Below, in pieces: positions 14,001 through 26,919 of a stretch of 64,000 nt of DNA. Each line of letters starts with the position of its first letter. The first letter of the stretch is position 1. The translations under genes were made by a program, and so were the position numbers. The notes below the pieces were generated by a model. It saw nothing but the letters and a program-made list of their open reading frames with translations. It made no database searches and was not told the origin of the DNA. This stretch comes from Archilochus colubris (lineage: Eukaryota > Chordata > Aves > Apodiformes > Trochilidae), in contig CM041084.1 in the NCBI GenBank assembly GCA_023079485.1, positions 107,222,967 through 107,286,966 on the forward strand. Direction: 5' to 3'.

Positions 14001-17000
14001 AGAAATCTTCTCTTGTCAAGAATCTTATTCTTTAGCTAAAACAAAACAAAAAACCCTTCCAATTATAGAGATTAAACTCTTTCTCTGCTTGTATAACATT
14101 CCCTTCCCCAAACCCTGCGTAACTGAAAGTATCTATCAACATCCTTAAGTCTCATTCACAACAAAATTAATTACAGGAGATATGAGGAAAGGGGTTTTTG
14201 TTTTGTTAGCACTCTGTTTTTTTGTGGATTTGGAGAGGGAAGAATAGCAGCAGAAATAAGCTTTTACTGTTTGTTCTCTGGGTTAATAGCAGCCATGTGA
14301 CCACGGATAGCACAGCCCTGGATTAGCTAATGATCTGTGTTAAAAAGGCAGATCTATTAGCTCTGTGCCATATGTATGTGGCTATATGGCTTCTGGTAGA
14401 CTTAGGGCACAAGTTTGCCGGCGAAAATGGCTGAGCAGACATATGTTAAATAGTATTACCTGGTAACATCTGCCATAATAATTAAAACCTGCCTGAAGAC
14501 TAGCCATGTCCCCTACAACAACTGCTCTGATTCTGTGCATGTAGGAAGGCGTTCATGCAGAGAAAAAGGTTACCCGATTTCTTTTACAGGTTGTCAGAGG
14601 ATAGCAGGTTCCTTTAAGGGGAGTCAAGGTCTATAAAAGCTTTATTTCATAAATCCATGCTGGCCCCCTGTAATTAGTTGCCTAGCAGCCTCTACAGCAG
14701 ATAGTGAGCATCTGGCTCATGAAAAGGTTACTTGCTGGTTAGAGCTGATGCTGAAAGGGGAAGCTGTAATGAAACAGAGCATGGCAACCTTAAGAAAAGA
14801 TTCAGTCACCCACTCATGAGTAAAACAAAGTTACAGGGAAAAAAAAAAAAAAACCACCAAAAAAACCAAGGATGCAAGAACTTGAATCTAAAATGTATAG
14901 TTTTCTGGACAGGAAGCCAGAAAGAAAGCATGGGGTTTTTTTGTTTCTTTGGTTTGGTTTTTTCTCTGTTGGATTCTTAATTAGTGAGATGCTTGAAAAG
15001 GAAATTCAGTGACTTTTGTCCCTGCTTCTAGTTAGGACAAGAGAGTCAGTAGCCAGAGAGAGGGAAGTGAAGGCTTCTGGCAAAGAGAAAGCTATTGAAC
15101 TAGCTCCTCTGGAGCATAGTAGAGCTGCAGCAAAGCTTTGGTTAAGGTTTCCAAAGGGAAATCTGTAGAGATACTTTCTGCATTGACTTCCCGACTGGGC
15201 TCTGGGCTATTCAGTTTCTCTCCAGCAATAAACCCTTTTGAAGATGTATTTACAAAATCTATGAACGAGATCTGTATGGAAATTTTTTTGGGAAAGAGCA
15301 TTTTATTTCTAAAAGATTGAACCCAGATCTCCTAGCTAACAAGCTTTTCAGACTTTTATCAGCTAGCCCATATCCTTCGTAGGCCAGATACCCAGAATAA
15401 TTCTGGCAAGCCTCTTCTTAAGTACATCTGTCTAGGGTGCCTGTATTGCATTTATTATTCATTTCTATAACCCGTTTGTAAAAATTTTCTCTGCTCAGAA
15501 GCTTTTACTTGCTAATGGCTATCTGCATTGGACTTTTTTACCCGTTAATGAGAAGCAGGTTTATAATCTCCAGGTTTCTGACTTTGGGTTCCATATAGTT
15601 GGGGTTTTTTTATTTCCTCTTAATGCTGTCCTCTTTGAGGTCTTTGCCTGGAAGATCTAATTACTGGAGCTTTGAGCCAAAAAACAGACAACTGTATATA
15701 AAATGCTAAGCATGTGTTCAAGTGCTGCCTAATGGGCTCTAGAGGACAGGAGGGAAGATTTTTGGTCTGACACAAATTTATTATTATGATATCTTTTCCT
15801 TCCTACTGCCTTCTCTCTCATCTTCAGCACCAGCTAACCCTATGCAGCTAGTGGCAGAAGGGATCTTGGGCAGGTTGGAAGAGGAAAGGAAGGAAAAATA
15901 ATGAAGTAAGAAGGAACCAGAGTTCATATAGTAAGAAAGAGACAGAGGAATTATGGTCTTCAGAGGAAAAGTGAACTGCTCTAGCCATCACTCCCTACTA
16001 ACCTAATAATTAGCAAATGAGAGCAACCTCCATACTGGTTTTACTGTTCTTACTGTTGAACCCAGAGGTGTGATGGAGGGAAAAAAAGCTGTGACTGGTT
16101 AGTTAATGTCTGGAGGCTGCAGCAAATTAAAAAATAACCATGGGAATCCAGCCATGGGGGCTTTTTCCAGAAAGCTCTGAAAGCAAGCAGCACATACTTG
16201 CTTTTGCTCATGTTACAGGTGCTCAAACTTGCTTGATTTGATATTTGAGAGTACTTAACAAATGCATCTGGCTGGTGCCTCTTTTTTTTCTTTCTTTCTT
16301 GTTTTTAAATAATGCAAATGCAATATTTTAGAACAGAATACAGACGATATTAAAAAAGGCTTGATAATCGTTCCCCTTCACCAGCCTTTGGAAAGAAGAA
16401 ATGTGCACTTATGTTTTTGCAAATTAAAAAGTTCTATACACTGACCTTAGTTCAGGTTTTGCTTTATTCCCTGAAGTAATGTTTTCTATATGATAATTTC
16501 CTTTCCCTGGGAATACATTGTTGGACCTGAGATGCATACTCAATAAGGAACAGACAAGCATAAAAAAAGACTAGAATTTTCAGAGCTTTGAAGGATAAAG
16601 GCAAATGTTCATCTATTGGAAGATGTCTCTTACAGTTAATCTTGCTTATCTGTTGCCTGTAGATATGTTGTCATTGTCATATCTGTGCTTACATTTAATT
16701 ACATCTGAACTCCTCAATGTTTATTTACGAAAATACCTAATCTCTTTTTTTTAGATCTTCTGTTCAAATTACTTCCTTTAAATTAAGCCTGAACCCTGTT
16801 AGTGTTCCAGCTTGTTGACCTTTAACTGCCTGCATTAGTGGTAATGGATGCATCAACATTGCCAGTCACAAGAAACCAATGCTGCAGGAGCAGGAAGGCT
16901 TCAATATTCCCTCCTGAAATGAGAAACAGAGTGTGCTGGGGAATTTTTTTGTTTGGTTGGTTTGTTTGTTTGTGGTTTTGTTATTTTTTTCTAATCAGAA

Positions 17001-19091
17001 TAACAGCAGGAGTAACAGGTACACAGTGATGAGTTATAAAGTGCTAACTACTATTTTTCTATGCTCTTTTCTTTATTTAATTTGTCTAACTGTTTACAAC
17101 AAAATGGTAGTGAAAAATGGCAACATATGGCTGTGGGCAAAGGGGGGGGAGCACAAACGAGGGATTGTACCATGACAAAAATAAGTAAAAGTCAAATCTG
17201 TGTCATTTTCTCATCTTTTCGTGAGGTTAATTAACAGTGAAAGATGCCTTGCATGCACTAATGTGCCCACTGAGTCCCACAGTAAATGGTTCTGTCTTCA
17301 TCCGTTAAATTACAGGAATAGTTGGTGATTCTCAGCTTTTTATTTCAACCAAAGCTGGTGAAACAGAAAAACAGCTAAATGGAACTTCAAACTGATCTTC
17401 AAAAGTATTTTGGGCCTTCAAAATATGTGACTTGGTCTACATGGAAGTCAACAATATGGTGACATGTAAGTCAACACCACATGATTTTGACTGCAACTGC
17501 AAAAGAGCTGACTCACATTCCCTTTCTTAAATTCTTTGAAAGACCAAATCCTGGATACCATAAACATTTATTTCCCTGTCCCAGCCTGAAAGGGCAATAA
17601 TGCTTAAATTCTCAAATTCTGTAACTTTCATTTGGGTTATCATCTCCATTTAATCCCCTTTGGAAATAAATTCTTGAGCCTTTTAAAAGGGAGCAAGGAG
17701 GAGACCATGGCTTCTAGTTTTAAAAAGATGTTTTTGCTGCTGACATATGGGTCAGTAAAAGCAACAGTTGTGCTGCTGGTAAATGAGTTGCTGTGCTTTG
17801 ACTGGCAGATTACAGGCTTGGCAGAGCCAGCAAATATGACAGCGAGAGGTTCTAGCTACAGTAGAGTACTGTTTGATAGGGTGTAGTGCTTAATGCCTTA
17901 GGATGAAAGAACATCCATTCAGGTTCCCCACTGAGACTTTGGATCTTATCTAGAACATTCCCTGTAGTAAGACAAGCACTGTAAAGGAGTACTCTCTTGA
18001 ATGCAGTGCATAAAGTCTCATCTCCTCTTTTTTTCTTTCCCTCCTTCCACCAAAGGCCAGTTCTTGGAGAGCTTTCTTATATCATTTCTGCAAGACTGCC
18101 TGTATATTCATATGAGAAAGAAATTCAGATTTTGGACTGTTTGCTAAATTGTGTTGATCAGACTGATGGCTGTATTTATTCTGTCTCTTAATTTATGAAA
18201 TGCTCTGATATGTATTTGGATGAAAAGACTTTTCAATAAATTTTTGTCTATAATAACATCATGCTCATTACTGCCTTATTTCTTTCTCTGTTATGCATGG
18301 GTACAGGCACATGTATTTCTATTTAACATTTGTTTTTTTTATTATTATTCCTTAAATATGCCTTACTTATCAACAAAAAGCTCCTGTTAACATTCTTGTC
18401 AGCAGTAACTGGTCTTTGGAGTCTAAATATTAAATTATGTAAGCCAATGTATTTTGTTCAGCTATGACTGGTATCTGCAGAAAATGACTCTTTTTTGGTA
18501 ATATTTTGTGTCTGTGATGTTATCTCCATGTAATTGTTTGAATTGAGGTCTGACCTGATTTACTTAGGTGTCCAAACCCACACTATTTTCTGAAGTATTT
18601 TGTTTCTTAAGAAATAGAACTGTTGAATTCCAGTCTTTCAGATGTTGAGAATCTGTGTTTCTATAAGAGGTGTTTTGTTTTTTTTAAACACTCGGCCAAT
18701 GAATGAAGATGTCTTCTTTGCACTCACCCAGTTCTCACATGCAGAACTGTTAAGAACTTGTTCACCACCTGATGCCAAAATATCTGGCAGTCCAAAGTCT
18801 TCTCAGGAGATCTAGACACTTTCAGAAAGCAATGATTTTCCAGAATTTGCTCTATGAACTCTCAGTGGCTGAAAAGAGCAGAAATTAGTAGAGCGAACTT
18901 GGTGAACTTGTTGCCACTGTGGGGCAGTGGGGAAGTCTTTGCCGTGCAATAGAATTCCTGTGCCAGAAGAAAGCTAGAGTAACAAAAGATACATGGCATC
19001 TTTGAAACCTGAGAGAGCTGTCATACAGGAAAAGGGAGAGGAAGGCTTTAAATCCTGGTCACAGCTTGTGGATTATCTTATTTATCTTTTT
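11099..19091. other. Intergenic sequence, no gene recognised
   Basis: AT-rich DNA between two CR1 remnants. A-rich tract at about 14839-14868 and a GTTT-rich tract at about 16942-16992. The minus-strand ORF at 13050-13388 (112 residues) has no recognisable domain. Confidence 0.7.
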
Positions 19092-19624
19092 TAGCTACTC
19101 AGTGTTGGTGAGGCCACACCTCGAGTACTGTGTCCAGTTCTGGGCCCCTCAGTTTAGGAAGGATATTGAGGTCCTGCAGCAGGTCCAAAGGAGGGCAACC
19201 AGGCTGGTGAAGGGACTCGAGCACAGACCCTATGAGGAGAGGCTGAGAGAGCTGGGGCTGTTCAGCCTAAAGAAGGTGGCTCAGGGGAGACCTCATCGCT
19301 CTCTACAACTACCTGAAAGGAGGTTGTAGCCAGGTGGGGGTTGGTCTCTTTTGCCAGACGACTCTCAACAAGACAAGAGGGCATGGTCTTAAGTTGTGCC
19401 AGGGGAAGTTTAGGTTAGATATTAGAAAGAATTTCTTTATGGAGAGAGTGATCAAGCTGCCCAGGGAAGTAGTGGATTCTCCATCCCTGGAGATATTTAA
19501 AAAGAGACTGGATGTGGCACTCAGTGCCATGGTCTAGCAACTGCAACGGTGGTTCAAGTGTTGGACTCGATGATCTCTGAGGTCCCTTCCAACCCAGCCA
19601 ATTCTATGATTCTATGATTCTATA
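19092..19624 (+). mobile_element. CR1 LINE, about 530 bp, 3' end
   Basis: Encodes the CR1 RT C-terminal motif [15 protein letters not shown] and [20 protein letters not shown], followed after a frameshift by [20 protein letters not shown]. It ends with GGTCCCTTCCAACCC and three 8-bp tail units (ATTCTATG twice, ATTCTATA once; 19601-19624). It is 5'-truncated and inactive. The two ORFs here (19066-19329 and 19334-19537) are its broken reading frame. Confidence 0.95.
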
Positions 19625-22600
19625 ATATTAATCCCAACATAGAATTGACTTCAGCGTTGTTGGTGCTGTGCTTTTGGAGTGTAATCTAACAAAAGTTGTG
19701 TCAAGGTCTCATGCTGCCATTTCATTTAAGAATAACAAATACTAAATGTAGATTTTTGGTTAGTATCTCCTAAAAGGGTGGCTGGGTAAACTGAGACTAT
19801 AGGCTCATTTCATTCTCTACTTCTGGATGGTTGAAGTGACATAGATTAAACACAATTTTCCAGTGGCACAGCTATTGTTATTTGGCCTATGTGTGGGAGT
19901 GATATCATTTTAGTCTATCAAAGTCTCCACCAAGGCTGATTATGCCACTCTGCTTCTTATTTATTTGAGTACTGTCGAAGGCAGATTCTCTGGTATGTAA
20001 TAAAATTCCTAGCTTTCCCAGAGGAATCCATTCACATGGTGCAGAGCTCTAGAAATCCTCCTGAACATTGCTCCATTTTGTGTGGCTTTTGTCTCCTCAT
20101 TCAGTGTTAGTAGCTGCACAATGTTAGGGCTTTAAAACTATTCCTGTATTAATTACCTGTACAACAAGGATCATTTCCTTCAGCTGCATGACACCAGATA
20201 CTCAGTGGACATAAATTCTACTTTACTGGTCTGGAAAATTTAGCAGGAGAAGTGCCAGTGTTCTTCATACACACATGGTGCCTTGTGGATTAATGGGCTC
20301 AAGTCTCTGCTAATTTGGGTGTCTGCTCTGTAACTCTTTGCAGGTTATCAAGTGCACTGATAGAGCTAATAGTTGTTAAGTAATTCTAAAGAATTTAATT
20401 GCCATTCTGTAATGGGGGCAGATTTCTGGTGATGGCATATAAGTGTCCAGAAAAATAAGGAAATTAAAACCAAAAACTTGATAGACTTCCCACTTCAATT
20501 GGAGCTAGCTTCATTAAATCTGGTGGACTTGAGCTAGAATAAAGCTGATTCCTTTTTTTCCTACACTTTCTTATTTGTCTGAAATATTTTCTCAGACGAA
20601 GTTTCAGGTAAGTACTGCTTTAAATATTACTAGTTCTGAACACTTCACTCACTTGTATCTTTGTACTTTTCAGCAGCCACAGAGTAGAAAACAACCTGCA
20701 TGCATTGACCTCAGTACCATTCTTTTGCCAATTTTTTTTTCTATTTTTGACTTGAATTTGGGCAATGCGATTAAGCAAAGGGATTGTTGTCCAGTAGAGT
20801 AAGACTGCCATTTTTTCTGACTTGTTTAATAGGCTGAATTGGATGACACTGATTGTTTCTTCTCATAGATGTGAGGTGTTTTATGGTGCTTTTGTTTGTT
20901 TGTTGGTTTGTTTTGGCTGGTTGGTTTTGGTTTATTTTTTTTTAATACCAAAATTGTTTAACAAGTAACAGAATTGCAGATTGACAAAAAAAAATCCCTT
21001 TTTTTTTTTTTCTGGTCTCCCTATTCACATCATCACCCTAAACCAAAACCCCCTTTATTGTAAAGGTATGAGTATGCATGTTCAAACTTACAGTTGACCT
21101 CAAAAGTGAAATGGAAGATGCAGGAAAAGATTTTTTTACAGAAGGAGCATATAAGTTTTGCTTTCTCTTCACATCAGGATTTACTTTTTTTACAGTTTGG
21201 ATGAGATAGAAATAAAATAAAAATGTTTGTCTTTGCTGAAGATTTGTCTACATCTCTGTAAATAATTTAATTGAGCTGTGAATATTCAGTGATTGAAAAC
21301 TAATTACTTTGTGGCTTAATTTGAGTACTGCCTGACTGCTCTGAAGTTGCAGGCAATTTAACAATGTAGATAGTACGTGAACATGGAATGTTAACCAGTG
21401 ACTGGGACAGAGCTAAGAATTAAAAAACAACTCTCCTACAGTTTAAAAGTACTCCATTGGCTGGGCTGTTTGTACCATCCAAGGCCTTTATGCAGACATC
21501 TTTATGCCCAATGCTTTCTGAAATATCTATGGGTGATATTTTTATACATCATTAAGTAATTGCTTTCCCCTCCCCACAGAATTTTCTAATCATTTTACTC
21601 ATAAAGATTAATGATGTAGCACAATGAACCACATTCACCCCTGTGAGCTTCAGCTTTCAGTTTTAATTGCAGGTTTAGGTATCATGCAGTTATTTTTCCT
21701 GTGAGTTCCTTTATACATTTCCACCAACAGACTTATTGTATCTGGAGGGAATATGAAATCTGTACTTTTCCTGAAGATGCATTTCAAGCATGTTAAACTG
21801 CCTGGCATGCAGTGTTTCTGCAGGATGTGTTTCTGATACCTGTAAAACACAGCTATCGCTGAATATTATTCCTATAGAACTTTAATCTCTGTCTTCCAGG
21901 GGCATGACAGAACAAAACTGTTGTTCCTCTTATCTATGATTCTGTACTTCTAGTTTTCATATGATTTGTAAGAGACTCCTCATATGAATGCCTACTGTTA
22001 GATTATACAGAAAATGAACAGTTAGTTGCCCATAAAAATAATTTATTTTCTAAAGTAGCCTACATTTTAAATTGCATTCTTATTTTTTTAGAAGTGATTA
22101 AACAAAGTTCAGGGAGCATGAGGGAGCACCGATTTGTGAAAAAATGATGTACCGTGTGTTTACCAGTGAAAGCAAGGGAAATGAGAATAATAGAAAAATG
22201 GAAGCACATAGTTTGTGTTGTTCTTCTATTATTCTATGAACCAATCACTAATAATGATGAGGTCAATAATTTACTAACAGTTTACTAAGATAAATAAATA
22301 CAATTTGCCATTAATTTTCTGTTTATTATATGTTTCTGTTCTGTATTCAAAGATCTCAAAGAATATGTGTACAAATTGTCAGAACAATGGTATGTAAGAG
22401 CTATATAGGTTTTATGACAATGAGTTAAAAGGACTTCAGGGTGTGAGTCTTATGAGTTAAGTACTACATGTAGAGTTTGGTTTTCTTTTCCTAAGCATGT
22501 GTTCAAATGAGTAAAATGAGAACTTGTTATAAAAAGTTCTCACCTTCAGTCAATTAGTTAAGGGCACAAAGGGAAGCAACCTGCAGTTCAGGCAGGCCTC

Positions 22601-23445
22601 CAAACTCAATTTGTGTTGAGTATATTACTGCATAGACCTTGAAAAACAAAACCTGTGGGCTTAGCCCAAACAATTCCTAAACCAGGAAAGGGCCTGGCTG
22701 TGCTCTTTTAAGGGATAGCCTCTCCTCAGTTGGCATTAAATGACCTCTGAGGTGGGTTTTGTACAATTCTGAATAAAATTTAGTTCTGGTCTTTGTCTCC
22801 CTGTGGCATAAAAGGGCTAGTTCTTGGGAATGACTGCTACAACCATCAGATGCAGAAATACGCCAGCTATGGGTGCAGCAGGAAATGTTTCATCTATAAG
22901 CAAAACCAAAACCACTCCCCAAACATTACTGATTGGCTGAGATGTTTTGGTATTTTAATATTTGCTGTAATATATTTGCAAATCACTGTAATAATATTGC
23001 TTAGTTTACAGTATTTCGTCATTTGTTTTTTAGGCTGACAGAAATGTTTCTGCAGTATTCTTAAATCTCTTCCACAAGCTATGTCATGACTATGTGTTTC
23101 TTCTACTAAGCAATCTGTCAAAACAAACAGTAAACTCTATATATTTTGTCACATTCCAAACAACTCAGAGCATATCTGGAAGACTATGTTCTGCCAGGAA
23201 CTTTGACTGCCCTGCATAAAAGAGACTTAAATAAAAAACTTGATCTTGGACCCAGGATAACTAGTGCAGCACTGCACCTCAACAAGTGTTCTCCTCTGAA
23301 ACCCCAAGTGTATTTTGATGGATATATTCATTTTATTTTCTGAAGTCCCTGCTGTGTGTTGAAAAGGCTTTTACAATTTATCTTGCAGATTTTGTGATTA
23401 AAGTATTGGTGAAGATAATGCCCAGTGGTGGAGGGTGGTGTGGTT

Positions 23446-23496
23446 GAGTTTGGTTTGGTTTGGCTTGGCTTGGTTTGATTTGGTTTGGTTTGGTTT
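23446..23496 (+). repeat. TTTGG pentanucleotide microsatellite
   Basis: About ten units of TTTGG/GGTTT with scattered substitutions (GGCTT, GATTT variants). The opposite strand gives an ORF with a KPNQTK-type repeat, which is an artefact of the microsatellite. Confidence 0.9.
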
Positions 23497-25088
23497 AGGC
23501 AGTCTGCTATGCCCCTGGTAAGATGGGACAGAGGCCAAGTTTTCTTCTCTTGCTGCAGCCTGATGGGTGAAAGTTAAACTCACCTTATACAACAAGAGCT
23601 ATATAACTAGATATTTACAACCTGATGGGATCTAGTTCTCTCTCTAGATGCTACTCTTGGCTCTGTACACAGTGCAGGATCTCAAAATCTCCTTATGCTA
23701 TTGAGTCTTAGAGGCATATTGTAGTTTGTGGAACATCTTTTTACCAGAAAAGCTTCCCAAGAGCCTATACAGTGCTTGGCCCAAACACAAGTGTCTGGAG
23801 TGCCCAGCATAGAGGAGAGCTGGTAGTTTGCCATCAGCTTGCAAAGGGTGCAGAGCCCAGGTAATGCTTCAGTCATGATTACCTTTGCTACTACTCAGAG
23901 GGCAAGATAATAATGTGCATCTTCTTAAGGAACAAAACTGGGTGTAGGGAGAGAATGAAACCTGACCTACTGATTCACAACAGTAACTGCATCAGACAAT
24001 AGGAAACACAGAAGAGCCAGGTATCTGAAACCTGTCCTTCATGGAGTTTCTACAGCCTATGCATTCTAGCAAAGCTTTCTAGACTGGGGCTATTGTGTGT
24101 GTAGTAACATATGGGCAGAGCACTCAATTCATCCATAAGGCAGAGAGAATAATTCATATCTCAAACAGTACCCTAGGGGCTAATGCATAAGCTCCCCAAG
24201 GAATGGTGATATTCACTATTTTATAAATAAAAAGTAGGTAAGATATCCCTGAATTGAGGATATAGTAAATTTTGGACTATTTCTTTACTTCCCTATCTTG
24301 TTAACCTTTCCACAATGGCACAATACACAGCACAAAAAGCTCAGACCCCTTGAATTGTAAAACATAAACACCTGTTCCCTGACAAAGTTCTCTACACACA
24401 AGAGGATGTGAATTGCATCTTATTTAGTTCTTTTCTCCTTCCTTCCCCCCACAAATCTCCCTATGGTGGTGTTCAAAAGAAATGTCACAAGGCGATCTGA
24501 ACCCTTTAGAATATGCTTGCAAATATCTTAATCACTTTGTTATGTTGATTTCAACTTCATAGAGAACCTGAGAAGTACTTTTAACACCATTTATGATTCC
24601 AATTGCCCCTCCTAGGACTGTCTTTGACCCTGAGGAGATTTCTCAGAAGCTGTATATATCCAGAGGGTGGACCCATCTAACTTGCTAGATGCTACTAAAT
24701 GTAATCCATTTACTCCCAAAAACTCTAAAAAGTGAACTGCTGGCTCAATCATTTTTTCCTAGAAGCACTTCATAACCCTTGAGTTTCACAGAGATTAGAT
24801 TAAATGGTTTTTTGTACTTTTTTTCCTATATAAGACTACATAGGAACACAGTAGCTTTTTAAAGTCAGTCAATATAATCAACTCCTCTGGATTTATTTTT
24901 TTTTTTAATTTATAAATGTTCTCACAATGCACAGTAAATAAATTTTACATTTCCAGGAAGTATTTCTTCAAGTAACCCATAAATCCAATCCAGAAGAAGA
25001 GCTGTAAGACAACTGTAAAAGTCCATTGAAAAGTAGGACATGACCAAGTGTTTTGTACTCTAGTGTTAGAAGGAAGGAGCCAGCCATT

Positions 25089-25139
25089 AAAAGAAAAAAA
25101 AAAGAAAAAAAGAGAGAGAGAGAGAAAGAGAAGAAAAAA
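25089..25139 (+). repeat. Polypurine tract with (GA)n core
   Basis: About 50 bases of almost pure A/G with a central GAGAGAGAGAGAG run. It is capable in principle of triplex formation; this is an inference from composition. Confidence 0.85.
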
Positions 25140-25428
25140 TACTCCAAAACAAACAACAAACCTGACAAACCTGCATATTTCAACTCTTTGTTAAAAGAAA
25201 CAGTTTAAGTTGAAACAAACAAACAAAAAAATTATTTTCAAGTGTTGCTGTTGCTGTTATTTAACTCCAGCAGCAGCAATGGGAAAGTAGCTGCAATTCT
25301 TTTTCAGGTGGATAACTAAGGGATGAGTGTGTGCCAGTGTGCTCTGTCATATGCCTTTTCAGTTATGCAGGAAAATGCAGAGTTTTTGAGTGACTCGACA
25401 GATTCCTGTATTCCAAATGAGCTTAAAG

Positions 25429-25433
<5 letters not shown>

Positions 25434-25461
<28 letters not shown>
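25434..25461 (+). repeat. Poly(A) run of 28
   Basis: Uninterrupted run of 28 A. No retroposed gene or recognisable SINE precedes it, so I treat it as a mononucleotide microsatellite rather than a retroposon tail. Confidence 0.9.
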
Positions 25462-25464
<3 letters not shown>

Positions 25465-26897
25465 TCCTTCACTATGGTTTACTTTGCTTTCTGGAGAGCA
25501 AAGAGTTCAAGTAAATGAGAGTTACAGGATGTCCTTGCAGAAGTTGAAACACTTATCACCACTAAAAGAGGTTCATTGCCTTAGCACAGCTTGAGTACAA
25601 ATGCTGGCTCCAGTCAGTAAATACAGCGCAGAAGACTTCAGACTTCCTGCTGATTAATACTTGTTTCTACCCAGTACCTTGTTCTTTAGTTAAGCAGATC
25701 TTCTTCAGTGTAACAGTAGTAATGCTACACTTCCAAATGGTAGACAGGAAGAAGCCCAAGTGGCCATTTGTTCAATGGGAATGGAAACTGTGAGAATGTG
25801 TGCTATAGGATTCAGTATCCAGTGATAAGTATCAAGTAATCAAGTGTCAAGAATCAAGTGATAAGATGAAGAAGTACCCTGAAATACAAAAATAAGATTT
25901 CTATTGGAATAACAGAAAAATTTGTTTTGAAGGGACCTTTGGCCAAAGCACTAACAACTTACATTAGACTGCTCAGTCCAAGCATAATTCAAAGTATATT
26001 CTTGACACAACAGAGAAGAAAATTCACACAAGGATCATTTTTTGTTTGTTTCTCCCAGGTGCAATACATTCACAAGCTCCTTGAAGGTTTTGATTAACTG
26101 CTGCTTTAAAATATAGGAGAAAAATGCAGGACACGGCTGCAAAATGCTGAGTTTCTGCTCTCATTCTTCCTGAGTCTTCTTTCCTTAATGTGGATCTTGT
26201 TTGCTTCATTGCTTTTTTTTCTTTTCCTGATGCTTCTAATTGTTAAAATACTTACTCATTCTAATGTGTTTCCATGCTCTGCTCACTTTTCAGCATCTGA
26301 ATAAGTGATAAGTGGAAATATCCAATAAAAAAATCTTCCTTATCTGTAATTTCCTCATTTTAGGAAAACATTCTCTTTGTTTTGAAACAGATACTGCAGC
26401 TCCTGGCATTACTCAGATTTTATGCAAACTTGTCCTTCATGTAAGAAGTGATGTCCACACTGGCTGCTAACTGAGAGCTTCACAACCAGGGGGAATGGCA
26501 AACATTGCTTTGGAAAGGCTGAGACCTTCTACCATGATCCCCTCTGTGCTTTTGCAGCCTCTCTAAAAGGAGGTTCCCAAAGCAATTGCTATCTTATGCA
26601 ATGATATAAAGAAACTTTATTTGTTTGCTTATACTCTCTCAACATTTCCTATACTTCATTTGGCTTGGATTCCCTTCCCCTTAACCTCTCTACCCACCCC
26701 GCCACCCACAGACACACACACCACGGAGGAAGAGTAACTATTTTGGCTTCAAATTATATTCTCCTCATTACTGTTAGAGATTTTTGTGATGACTCAGCTC
26801 TTCCCTGGACCTGCACTAACTCACTGAGCTTCAGATGAGCTATTTCTTATTTAGATTGCTTCATGGACTGTTGGCTTGGGAAGCCAGTAAGAAGATT

Positions 26898-26919
26898 GGA
26901 GGGGGGGAGGAGGGGGGGG
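26898..26919 (+). repeat. G-rich quadruplex-prone tract
   Basis: Two runs of at least seven G separated by AGGA. Each long run can contribute two G-triplets, so a four-stranded fold is possible on the plus strand. Confidence 0.6.

Noticed and set aside
19066..19537. ORFs with [14 protein letters not shown] and [10 protein letters not shown] as host genes
   Set aside because: These are the frameshifted reverse transcriptase C-terminus of a truncated CR1 element, not an independent gene.
25434..25461. Poly(A) run as the tail of a retroposed gene
   Set aside because: The sequence before it shows no recognisable processed gene or SINE, and no target duplication was found.
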